From Amycolatopsis roodepoortensis (GTDB lineage Bacteria > Actinomycetota > Actinomycetes > Mycobacteriales > Pseudonocardiaceae): a DNA stretch of 64,000 nt. Each line of letters opens with the position of its first letter. The stretch's first letter is position 1. Made by a program: the position numbers and the translations under genes. The notes beneath the pieces are model-generated. The model did not search any database. It saw only the letters and a list, made by a program, of their open reading frames with translations, and was not told where the DNA came from. The DNA is taken from assembly GCF_014873915.1 (NCBI RefSeq), contig NZ_JADBEJ010000004.1, positions 1,488,001 through 1,552,000 on the forward strand, in the 5' to 3' direction. Of this stretch, positions 28,064 through 35,568 are shown in pieces.

Positions 28064-28699
28064 CTAAATATTTTCCCCGGTCGGCCTGAGACACACGGTG
28101 CGCTCGGGCGGTCCGGTGTAGTGCAGGGCGGTGTCGTCCGACGAACAGGCGTACTCCGTCGAGCCCCGCATCACCGTCGCGCGCGCCTCCGCGCTGATGT
28201 CGCTGCAGCGGACCTTCGCGACCCGCGTCTCGTGCACGACGTCGCGCAGGCAATCCCCGCTTTCGACGTTCAACGCGAGACAGAGCGTCTTTTCCGCCCT
28301 CTTGCTCGACGAACCCCCGTACAGCTCGAACTGGATGTAGTCGGCGCTACGGCAGTCCGACGAGCCCGTCCGCACCTCGTCGACCCGGAAGGTCGCGCGG
28401 TCCGACGAGCAGCTGGCCGTCGTGTAGCTCTGGTTGCCGCCCGCCTCGTCGGTCAGGTACAGGCATTTACCCGCTTCGACCTTGGTGTACCTGCTCGACT
28501 GCGATAGCCCGAAGGCGGCCAGGCTCCCCAGCCCGAGCGCGGCGACGACGCCCAGCACGATCGAGACCTTGGCCAGCACGCTCAGGGGTGGCGGCTTGGG
28601 GAACGGTGTCGGCGGTACCGCCTCCGGCATCGACGGCAGCGGCGCGGGCGCGTTGAACGGATCGTACTCGGGCATCCCGCCGGTCGGTGTAGTCGTCAA
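28064..28699 (-). CDS. Single-pass membrane protein, LppU/SCO3897-like
   Basis: The 211-residue protein has a Pro-rich cytoplasmic N-terminus (about 1-40), one transmembrane helix (about 42-65, VSIVLGVVAALGLGSLAAFGL) and an outside domain with six or more cysteines that probably form disulfides (GKCLYL, ASCSSD, SDCRS, LCLAL, GDCL, VRCSD, YACSSD, VCL). This pattern resembles actinobacterial LppU-type proteins of unknown function. The TTG start has a strong GGAGGGG 5 bases upstream. It is divergent from XPB. Confidence 0.7.
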   Translation of the reverse strand: MTTTPTGGMPEYDPFNAPAPLPSMPEAVPPTPFPKPPPLSVLAKVSIVLGVVAALGLGSLAAFGLSQSSRYTKVEAGKCLYLTDEAGGNQSYTTASCSSDRATFRVDEVRTGSSDCRSADYIQFELYGGSSSKRAEKTLCLALNVESGDCLRDVVHETRVAKVRCSDISAEARATVMRGSTEYACSSDDTALHYTGPPERTVCLRPTGENI

Positions 28700-28784
28700 G
28701 GTCCCCTCCAGTCACCTTCCGCACATCCTTCCACCAGCGGTGCCGCGGCGGGAGCCGGTGTGGCCGGAACGTATAAAGGAGGAT

Positions 28785-30431
28785 GTGACCGATGGCCCGC
28801 TGATCGTCCAATCCGACAAGACCGTGCTCCTCGAGGTCGACAACAGCCAGGCCGACGACGCGCGGATCGCCATCGCGCCGTTCGCCGAACTGGAACGCGC
28901 GCCCGAGCACGTCCACACCTACCGGATCACGCCACTGGCGTTGTGGAACGCCCGCGCGGCGGGCCACGACGCCGAACAGGTCGTCGACGCGCTGACGACG
29001 TACTCGCGCTTCCCCGTCCCCCAGCCGCTGCTCATCGACATCGTGGACACGATGGGCCGGTTCGGGCGGCTGCAGATCGCGAACCACCCGGCGCACGGCC
29101 TGGTGATGTCGACCATCGACCGCGCGGTGCTGGAGGAGATCCTCCGGCACAAGAAGATCAGCCCGATGCTGGGCGCTCGGATCGACGACGACACCGTCGT
29201 CGTGCACCCGTCCGAACGCGGGCGGCTGAAACAAGCGCTGCTGAAGGTCGGCTGGCCCGCGGAAGACCTCGCCGGTTACGTCGACGGCGAGGCGCACCCG
29301 ATCGACCTCGCCGAGGACGACTGGGAGCTGCGCGACTACCAGCGAAAGGCCGCCGAGGCGTTCTGGGCGGGCGGGTCCGGCGTCGTGGTGCTGCCGTGCG
29401 GCGCGGGCAAGACGCTGGTCGGCGCCGCGGCCATGGCGCACGCGAAGGCGACCACGCTGATCCTGGTGACGAACACCGTCGCCGGACGGCAGTGGAAGCG
29501 GGAGCTGGTCGCGCGGACCTCGCTCACCGAGGAGGAGATCGGCGAGTACTCCGGGGAGAAGAAGGAGATCCGGCCGGTCACCATCGCGACGTACCAGGTG
29601 GTCACGCGCAAGACCAAGGGCGAGTACAAGCATCTGGACCTGTTCGATTCGCGGGACTGGGGCCTGGTCGTCTACGACGAGGTCCACCTGCTGCCCGCCC
29701 CGGTGTTCCGGATGACCGCGGACCTGCAGTCGCGGCGGCGGCTCGGGCTGACCGCGACCCTGGTGCGCGAGGACGGGCGCGAGGGAGACGTGTTCTCCCT
29801 GATCGGCCCGAAGCGATACGACGTCCCGTGGCGCGACATCGAGGCGCAGGGCTGGATCGCGCCGGCGGAATGCACCGAGGTCCGGGTGACGCTGACCGAC
29901 GCCGAGAGGCTCGCGTACGCGACGGCCGAGGCCGAGGAGCGGTACAAGCTGGCGGCGACCGCGGACACCAAGACCAAGGTGATCAAATCGCTGGTCGACC
30001 GGCATCCCGGCGAGCCGACGCTGGTCATCGGGGCCTATCTCGACCAGCTGGAGATGATCGGCGACGAACTCGACGCTCCGGTCATCCAGGGCGCGACACG
30101 GAACAAGGAACGCGAAGAGCTGTTCGACGCCTTCCGGCGCGGTGAGATCAGGACGCTGGTCGTTTCCAAGGTCGCGAACTTCTCGATCGACCTGCCGGAG
30201 GCGTCGGTCGCGATCCAGATCTCCGGAACGTTCGGCTCGCGGCAGGAAGAGGCGCAGCGGCTCGGGCGGCTGCTGCGGCCCAAGGGCGACGGGCGGCAGG
30301 CGCATTTCTACTCGGTCGTCTCGCGGGACACCGTCGACACGGAGTACGCGGCGCACCGGCAGCGGTTCCTGGCGGAGCAGGGGTACGCGTACCGGATCGT
30401 GGACGCGGACGACCTGCTGCGCCCGATGTAG
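28785..30431 (+). CDS. xpb: XPB/Ssl2-type DNA repair helicase
   Basis: A superfamily-2 3'-5' helicase (548 aa) closely resembling M. tuberculosis XPB (Rv0861c) from its first residues (V-TDGPLIVQSDKTVLLEVD). It has the XPB-type N-terminal region (about 1-180), Walker A PCGAGKT, DEVH box (VYDEVHLL), the XPB-specific RED motif (LVREDGREGD), and motif VI QRLGRLLRPKGD. GTG 28785 has AAGGAGG immediately upstream. In other actinobacteria it lies beside the helicase-associated gene; here 20 kb separates them. Its last 11 codons and part of the stop are repeated downstream (30537-30572). Confidence 0.95.
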   Translation: MTDGPLIVQSDKTVLLEVDNSQADDARIAIAPFAELERAPEHVHTYRITPLALWNARAAGHDAEQVVDALTTYSRFPVPQPLLIDIVDTMGRFGRLQIANHPAHGLVMSTIDRAVLEEILRHKKISPMLGARIDDDTVVVHPSERGRLKQALLKVGWPAEDLAGYVDGEAHPIDLAEDDWELRDYQRKAAEAFWAGGSGVVVLPCGAGKTLVGAAAMAHAKATTLILVTNTVAGRQWKRELVARTSLTEEEIGEYSGEKKEIRPVTIATYQVVTRKTKGEYKHLDLFDSRDWGLVVYDEVHLLPAPVFRMTADLQSRRRLGLTATLVREDGREGDVFSLIGPKRYDVPWRDIEAQGWIAPAECTEVRVTLTDAERLAYATAEAEERYKLAATADTKTKVIKSLVDRHPGEPTLVIGAYLDQLEMIGDELDAPVIQGATRNKEREELFDAFRRGEIRTLVVSKVANFSIDLPEASVAIQISGTFGSRQEEAQRLGRLLRPKGDGRQAHFYSVVSRDTVDTEYAAHRQRFLAEQGYAYRIVDADDLLRPM

Positions 30432-30572
30432 GGGTCCGGCAGTCCTCGGCCCGGGTGCCACCGCAGCCACAGCGGCCGCGCGTGAAGGACCCCTTCCCTC
30501 GGCTCAGCCGAGGAAACTCGACCTTCACACCTTGCCGATCGTGGACGCGGACGACCTGCTGCGCCCGATGTA
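30395..30572 (+). repeat. 36-bp direct repeat: duplicated 3' end of XPB
   Basis: Bases 30395-30430 (last 11 codons plus TA of the stop) recur exactly at 30537-30572, 106 bp further on. The second copy reads through to its own TAA and runs straight into the palindrome at 30572. The layout mirrors the duplicated gene end at 8745-9018. Confidence 0.92.
30482..30528. repeat. Decayed palindrome between the XPB 3'-end copies
   Basis: GTGAAGG (30482-30488) pairs with CCTTCAC (30522-30528), and inside it CCTCGGCT (30497-30504) pairs with AGCCGAGG (30506-30513). The bases between no longer match. It looks like an eroded member of the GTGAAGG palindrome group. Confidence 0.6.
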
Positions 30573-30630
30573 AGTACATGAAGGCCCCCTTCCTAGCGCC
30601 TAGCGCAAGGAAGGGGGCCTTCATGTACTT
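30572..30630. repeat. Long palindrome (23-bp arms) after the second XPB-end copy
   Basis: Arms 30572-30594 and 30608-30630 are exact reverse complements; the loop has an inner GCGC pairing. It shares AAGTAC(G/A)TGAAGGCCCCCTT with the palindrome at 21687-21745, so the two belong to one family. Confidence 0.85.
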
Positions 30631-30653
30631 CCGGCTGCTGACGACGGGGTAGC

Positions 30654-30696
30654 GAAGGCCTCCTTCACTACCGTGAGGGTAGGTAAGGAGGCCTTC
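30654..30696. repeat. Palindrome with 12-bp arms and nested stem
   Basis: GAAGGCCTCCTT (30654-30665) pairs with AAGGAGGCCTTC (30685-30696); CTACC/GGTAG pair inside. It is the third of four palindromes packed into 30482-30778 between XPB and the DUF4253 gene. No gene is present in 30432-30949. Confidence 0.75.
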
Positions 30697-30725
30697 ACGG
30701 AGCCTGGCCTCCTGCGGAACAACGC

Positions 30726-30778
30726 GTTGCGAAAGCCACTTTCGCAACCTTCAACGTTGCGAAAGTGGCTTTCGCAAC
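30726..30778. repeat. Composite palindrome, CGAAAGCCACTTTCG family, copy 1
   Basis: Each 23-bp arm (30726-30748 and 30756-30778) is itself a near-perfect inverted repeat (GTTGCGAAAG-CCA-CTTTCGCAAC), and the arms are reverse complements of each other. Copies 2 and 3 are at 48683-48735 and 51410-51462. Confidence 0.85.
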
Positions 30779-30887
30779 AGCACCTTTGCCGCCCCTGAGT
30801 CCACTGTGGACAGACCGTGTGGCCACTGTGACACCAGGGGCACCTGAGGCACCCACCACGAGATCCCGCAAACGGGGTATCGAAAAC

Positions 30888-30939
30888 TGTCGGTGCTTCG
30901 AACTAGTGTTCGGGTAGAGTCGACCGAACACCAGTTCGA
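30888..30939 (+). promoter_or_regulatory. DNA-damage promoter: PafBC-type motif plus two LexA boxes
   Basis: TGTCGGTG (30888-30895), 8 bases, TAGTGT (30904-30909) matches the RecA-independent damage motif used by PafBC in mycobacteria (TTGTCGGTG-N8-TAnnnT). Overlapping it is TCGAACTAGTGTTCGG (30898-30913), a LexA/SOS box with one mismatch to TCGAAC-N4-GTTCGA. A second box, CCGAACACCAGTTCGA (30924-30939), lies in the opposite orientation 10 bp further on. The M. tuberculosis recA promoter combines the same two elements. Confidence 0.8.
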
Positions 30940-30949
30940 GGGGAAGCCG

Positions 30950-31705
30950 ATGACGATCGCACCGTTCCGTCCGGGTACGCCGCCCGTCCAGACCCTGCCG
31001 CCCGGCCGGTGGCACGGCCGGATCTGGGTTTCGGATCTGCCGCTGGCCAGGCCGGAGCGCTACACCGGCTGTGTCGCCGAGTTCGATCGCTCCGGTCTGT
31101 GGCCGGTGCTGATCCCGCACGACCAGCGCTTCGCCGCCAACGGCGAGGACTGGATAGACGACCGCGGCAGGCTCGCCCCCGCCGACCACCGGATCGCCTC
31201 GGTGGATCCGGCCGAGGTGCTGGCCCGCTGGTGGGACACGTCGTGCTGCGACGGCGCCTGCCTGCGCCCGTTCGGCGCGAAGTTCCCCGGGCTGGCCCGC
31301 CGTCCGTCGCGCCGGGCGGATCCGCTGGCCGAGGCCGGCAACACCGGGTCGATCCTGGCCGCGCGCGGGCCGCATCGGCTGGCGCTGGTGCAGACGGAGC
31401 GGCCCGCCGACATCCCGGCGATCCTCGGCTGGACGGGCATGATCAAGGCGACCGACCAGGTCCACGAGCTGTCCGCGGTCCTGCGCAGCTGGGAAGACCG
31501 TTTCGGCGCGACGCTCACGGTGCTGGGCTTCGACTCGATGGAGCTCTCGGTGGCCGCGCCGCCGCGCACCCAGGGCCGCGCGCTCACCGTCGCCGCCGAG
31601 CACCGGGCGTTCTGCCTACCCTCGTTCGCCGGTCAGCCGGGCAATCTCCGCGAGTTCGCCGCCAGCCTGGTCCAGACCCGGAGGTGGCGGTTCTCGTGGG
31701 CGTGA
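30950..31705 (+). CDS. DUF4253 protein, probably DNA-damage inducible
   Basis: A cytosolic protein of unknown function (251 aa). The C-terminal half (about 140-250) is the DUF4253 domain: ADIPAILGWTGMIK, LRSWEDRFGATLTVLGFDSM, LSVAAPP and a final LREFAASLVQTRRWRFSWA. The N-terminal half has Asp/Trp-rich stretches and CCDGAC, which may bind metal. ATG 30950 follows GAGGGGA. The promoter region carries a PafBC-type motif and two LexA boxes, so an SOS-type response is predicted. The DUF72 gene starts 52 bases after its stop and may be co-induced. Confidence 0.85.
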   Translation: MTIAPFRPGTPPVQTLPPGRWHGRIWVSDLPLARPERYTGCVAEFDRSGLWPVLIPHDQRFAANGEDWIDDRGRLAPADHRIASVDPAEVLARWWDTSCCDGACLRPFGAKFPGLARRPSRRADPLAEAGNTGSILAARGPHRLALVQTERPADIPAILGWTGMIKATDQVHELSAVLRSWEDRFGATLTVLGFDSMELSVAAPPRTQGRALTVAAEHRAFCLPSFAGQPGNLREFAASLVQTRRWRFSWA

Positions 31706-31757
31706 GCGGGCGTTTATCCCGGGAAGGGAGGGGGAATCAGGGCGACACGGGAAGGCG

Positions 31758-32573
31758 GTGATCGACGTCGCGGAGCTGAGGATCGGCACTTCGGGCTGGC
31801 GCTACCCACCGTGGCGCGGGGATTTCTACCCCCGCGGCCTGGTGCAGCGGCGCGAGCTGGAATACCTGTCGTCCCGGATGAACTCGGCCGAGATCAACGG
31901 TTCGTTCTACTCGCTGCAGCGTCCCGAGCGGTACCGCGCGTGGGCCGAAGACACACCGGACGACTTCGTCTTCGCCGTCAAGGGCGGCCGCTTCATCACG
32001 CATATGAAGCAACTGCGTGACGTCGAGGCGCCGCTGGCGAACTTCTTCGCGTCCGGCGTGCTGGCGCTCGGCCGGAAACTGGGGCCGTTCCTCTGGCAGC
32101 TGCCGCCGCGGCTGGCGTTCGACGCCGAGCGCGTCGAGGCGTTCTTCAAGCTGTTGCCGCGCACCAGTGACGCCGCCGCCAAGCTCGCGGGCAAGCACGA
32201 CGACAAGCTGAAGGCCGAGCCGCACACCGATCCGAAGCCTCGCCGGAAGCTCCGGCACGCCGTCGAAGTACGGCATCCGAGCTTCGCCGAGCCCGAAAGC
32301 CTCGAACTGTTCCGGAAGCACGGCATCGCCCTCGTGGTCGCCGACACGGCGGGCAAGTTCCCGTTCGTCGACGAGATGACGAGCGACGAGTTCGCGTACG
32401 TCCGCCTGCACGGCGACGAGGAGCTGTACGTCAGCGGGTACAGCGACAAGGCTTTGAAGAAGTGGGCCAGGAAGATCGAAGGCTGGGGCCGCGACACGTA
32501 CGTCTACTTCGACAACGACGTCAAGGTCGAGGCGCCGAAGAACGCGATCACCCTCGCGAAAATGCTGGCTTGA
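31758..32573 (+). CDS. DUF72 (YecE-like) TIM-barrel protein
   Basis: A DUF72 family protein (271 aa), with the family's N-terminal LRIGTSGWRYPPWRGDFYP, NGSFYSLQRPERYRAWA, a FAVKGGRFITH segment, VEVRHPSF, ADTAGKFPF and VRLHGDEELYVSGYS. The fold is a TIM barrel; no reaction is established, though a nuclease-like or metal-dependent role has been proposed for the family. The GTG start is used. It follows the DUF4253 gene on the same strand and may belong to the same damage-responsive unit. Confidence 0.85.
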   Translation: MIDVAELRIGTSGWRYPPWRGDFYPRGLVQRRELEYLSSRMNSAEINGSFYSLQRPERYRAWAEDTPDDFVFAVKGGRFITHMKQLRDVEAPLANFFASGVLALGRKLGPFLWQLPPRLAFDAERVEAFFKLLPRTSDAAAKLAGKHDDKLKAEPHTDPKPRRKLRHAVEVRHPSFAEPESLELFRKHGIALVVADTAGKFPFVDEMTSDEFAYVRLHGDEELYVSGYSDKALKKWARKIEGWGRDTYVYFDNDVKVEAPKNAITLAKMLA

Positions 32574-32632
32574 CCCGCGCACGCTGCACAGTCAGCGCGC
32601 AGTGAGCGGTGTCCTGTTAGGTGACGTGTGCG

Positions 32633-32688
32633 GGCACGGGCGTACTCGCGTGCTGCGGCTGGGGGTCGGCACGCCGGGCGCCCGTGCC
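32633..32688. repeat. Inverted repeat between DUF72 and the SARP gene
   Basis: GGCACGGGCG (32633-32642) pairs with CGCCCGTGCC (32679-32688) around a 36-base loop, and ends exactly where the minus-strand regulator gene stops. It could be a weak bidirectional terminator between convergent genes. Confidence 0.5.
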
Positions 32689-35511
32689 TCACTCCGCCTT
32701 GGCGGCTTCGCCGACGAGCGCGGCCAGCTTGGCCCGGACGTCTTCGGCGTCGGGATGCGAAAGCTCGGTCAGCACCCGGACCGAACGCAGCCAGCAGTCC
32801 CGCGCCGACGAGGGATCACCGAGCCGCAGCTGGATTCCGCCGAGCTGGGCCAGCACGTCGGCCGCCTCGTAGAGCTCGCCGTGGGCGAAGAACATCTCGA
32901 CGGCGCGCCGCATACAGGCGATGCCCTCGTCGCCGCGGCCGAGCCCGACCAGCGCGGTCCCCTTGGTGTGCAGGGTGAAGCGGGCTTCGTCGGGGAGCGC
33001 GTGCGCCTCCAGCGCCAGGGCTTGGTCGGCGAAGTCGAGTGCCTGCTGGAAGCGGCCGGCCTGAGTGCAGATGTCGCCGAGGGCCTGCAACGCGCTGGCC
33101 TCCATGCCGGCGCCGACGTTGCTCTCCCGGATGAGCCGCAACGCCCGTGTCCCGTACTCCCAACCGGTTTCGGGATCCTGGCTGGCCAGCGTGAGGTTGT
33201 AGAGGGCTCGCGCCTCGCCTTGCCGGTCGCCGACCTGCCGTTGCAGTTCGACGACCTGCTTCAGGTAGGCGATGCTGTCGTCGTACTGGCGGGCGACCCC
33301 GCAGGCCACGCCGAGCCCGCTGAGGATGGCGGCCTCGCCGGAGCGGTCCCCCAGGTCGCGGGCGGCGCGGAGCGCCACCCCGAACACCGAACGCCAGTCC
33401 TCCAGCCGCGCCCGCACGATGAAGTACGACTGCAGCAGCCACGCCAGCTGCCAGCACTCCCGGTACCGCCGCTCCCGGTACGCGACGTTCACCGCGGCGA
33501 TGAGGTTCCCCGCCTCCTCGTCGAACCAGTCGAGCGCCTGCTCGTAATGCCCGAACCGCAGGCCGTCGCCGTCGAATCGCTCGGGTTCGACGAGCCGGTA
33601 ATGCCGTTCCGGACGCAGAAGCCTCGACGCGTTCAGCGCCGAGGCCAGCGACGCGTGGAGCAGTCTGTCGAGCACGGCCGTCCGCGCTTCGGGCCCGTCG
33701 ATCTTCGCCGACAGCTCGGCCGCGTACGCGCGGATCAGGTCGTGGAACTGGTAGCGGCCGGGCTTGGACCGCGCGATCAGGTGCGCGGCCGCGAGTTTCG
33801 CGAGATCTTCTTGCGCTTCGGCGATGTCGACCCCGGCCACCGCCGCCGCCGCGGGCAAGCTGAAGTCACCGCCGGTGGGCAGGCCGAGCAGCCGCAGCAG
33901 CCGCGCGGCGCGTTCGTCGAGCGCCCGGTACGAGTACGAGAAGACGGCTCGGATGTTCGTCTCGTCCCCGTCGGCGAGGTCGAACGAGCCAAGCCGGTCC
34001 TGTTCGGCTTCCAGCAGCCGGACGAACTCCCGCAACCCGAGGTCCGGGAACTGCGCCGCCCGCACCGCGAGGATCCGGATGGCCAGCGGCAGCCCGCCGC
34101 AGTACCGGACGAACCGTTCGGTGGCCTCGGGATCTTCGGCGACCCGGTCCAGCCCGATCGTCGACGCGAGGAGCGCGATGGCGTCCTCGTCCGGCAGCTC
34201 CTCCAGCGCGACGCGCCGCGCGCCGTGGGTCGCCACGAGCGCCTGCAACTGCCATCGGCTGGTCACCAGCACCAGGCAACCGGGGCCGGGCAGCAGCGGC
34301 CTGATCTGCTCGGTGCTCCCCGCGTTGTCGAGCAGGATCAGCATCCGGCGGCCGGCGCTGTAGGTGCGCCAGGTGGCCGCGCGGCCGTCGACGTCGGCGG
34401 GGATCCGGTCGGCGGGGACGCCGACGGAGACGAGCATGGTTTCGAGCGCGGCGGCGGCTTCGACCGGCTCACCGGGGCCGTAACCGCGCAGATTGAGGTA
34501 CACCTGCCCGCCCGGGAAGCGGTCCCCGACCTCGTGCGCGAAGTGGACGGCGAGGGTCGTCTTGCCGATACCGCCCATCCCCTCGATTGACGCGATGGGC
34601 GTCGATCGCTCGGTGTCCAGCGCCTCCGGGACGAGACCGTGCAACGCCTTGAGGTCGCGTTGGCGGCCGGAGAACACGCGGAGATCGGCGGGGAGCTGAC
34701 GAGGGATCAACGGTTCGGCGCCGAGCCGGTACCGCGTCAGTCCGGAGTCCAATGTGGTCTCGACGGACTCTTCACCGGTCAGGATGGCCTGGTGCGCCCG
34801 CCGCAGCGACGCGCCGGGGTCGAGGCCGAGTTCTTCGGCCAGCACCGCACCGATCCGGCGGTAGACGTCCAGCGCCTCGGCCTGCCTGCCGGAGCGGTAG
34901 AGCGCGATCATCAGCTGTTCGTGCAGCCGCTCCCGCAACGGGTGCTCGCGGCACAGCCTGGTCAGCTCGGGGACGACGGTGGCGTGATCGCCGAGGGCGA
35001 TGAGCGCGTCGGCCCACTGTTCGCGCACGCGCAGCCGCTCTTCGCCCAGCTGGTCGGCTTCGTCCCGAAGCAGCGCTTCGGAGTGGACGTTCTGCAACGC
35101 CGGGCCACGCCACTCGGCCAGCGCGGCGGCGAACCGGTCCGCGGCCACGCGCAGGTCACCGTCCCGCGCGGCCTCCGTCCCGGCCGCGGCGAGTGACCGG
35201 AACCGGGCGAGGTCGAGCAGCTTCTCGTCGAGTTCGAGCAGGTAGCCGCCGCGTTCGGTGCGGATGGCGACGTCGTCGCCGAGTGCGCGCCGGACCCGCA
35301 GGACGTAGGTCTGCAGGGCTCCCTTCGACCGCCGCCGGTCGTCCGGCCACAGCCAGCGGCCCAGTTCCTCGACCGGGACCACCGTGTTCGCGCGCAGCAA
35401 CAGGCCTGCCAGCACGATGAGCGGCCTGCTGCCGCCCAAGGGCACCGGCAGCCCGTCCGCCGTGACCTCCGTGGGCCCCAGCACGCGAAAGTCGAGTGCC
35501 ACGTCGCTCAT
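32689..35511 (-). CDS. AfsR/SARP-type transcriptional regulator (SARP-NB-ARC-TPR)
   Basis: A 940-residue signal-integrating activator. The order is: OmpR-like winged helix (about 8-88; VLGPTEVTADGLPVPLGG, LQTYVLRVRRALG), BTAD helical domain (about 95-240; LHEQLMIALYRSGRQAEAL), NB-ARC ATPase (about 270-560; P-loop GMGGIGKTTLA, LILLDNA, LVTSRW), then TPR repeats (about 680-900). AfsR proteins activate secondary-metabolite or developmental genes after phosphorylation, but no biosynthetic cluster is present here. ATG 35511 is likely; GTG 35538 is possible. It is divergent from menC across 57 bp. Confidence 0.88.
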   Translation of the reverse strand: MSDVALDFRVLGPTEVTADGLPVPLGGSRPLIVLAGLLLRANTVVPVEELGRWLWPDDRRRSKGALQTYVLRVRRALGDDVAIRTERGGYLLELDEKLLDLARFRSLAAAGTEAARDGDLRVAADRFAAALAEWRGPALQNVHSEALLRDEADQLGEERLRVREQWADALIALGDHATVVPELTRLCREHPLRERLHEQLMIALYRSGRQAEALDVYRRIGAVLAEELGLDPGASLRRAHQAILTGEESVETTLDSGLTRYRLGAEPLIPRQLPADLRVFSGRQRDLKALHGLVPEALDTERSTPIASIEGMGGIGKTTLAVHFAHEVGDRFPGGQVYLNLRGYGPGEPVEAAAALETMLVSVGVPADRIPADVDGRAATWRTYSAGRRMLILLDNAGSTEQIRPLLPGPGCLVLVTSRWQLQALVATHGARRVALEELPDEDAIALLASTIGLDRVAEDPEATERFVRYCGGLPLAIRILAVRAAQFPDLGLREFVRLLEAEQDRLGSFDLADGDETNIRAVFSYSYRALDERAARLLRLLGLPTGGDFSLPAAAAVAGVDIAEAQEDLAKLAAAHLIARSKPGRYQFHDLIRAYAAELSAKIDGPEARTAVLDRLLHASLASALNASRLLRPERHYRLVEPERFDGDGLRFGHYEQALDWFDEEAGNLIAAVNVAYRERRYRECWQLAWLLQSYFIVRARLEDWRSVFGVALRAARDLGDRSGEAAILSGLGVACGVARQYDDSIAYLKQVVELQRQVGDRQGEARALYNLTLASQDPETGWEYGTRALRLIRESNVGAGMEASALQALGDICTQAGRFQQALDFADQALALEAHALPDEARFTLHTKGTALVGLGRGDEGIACMRRAVEMFFAHGELYEAADVLAQLGGIQLRLGDPSSARDCWLRSVRVLTELSHPDAEDVRAKLAALVGEAAKAE

Positions 35512-35568
35512 TCTGTCGGGAACCCGGACAAACGGCACGTGATTCCCGCGGTGGCATGATCGGTGCCG

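Noticed and set aside
30142..30573. Overlapping open frame that ends in the second copy of the XPB end
   Set aside because: It is an out-of-frame reading of XPB that enters the duplicated fragment by chance; it has no start site or domain.
32689..35511. Secondary-metabolite cluster next to the AfsR-type regulator
   Set aside because: The neighbours are menC, a DUF72 protein and a peptidase; no synthase, tailoring or resistance genes are visible.
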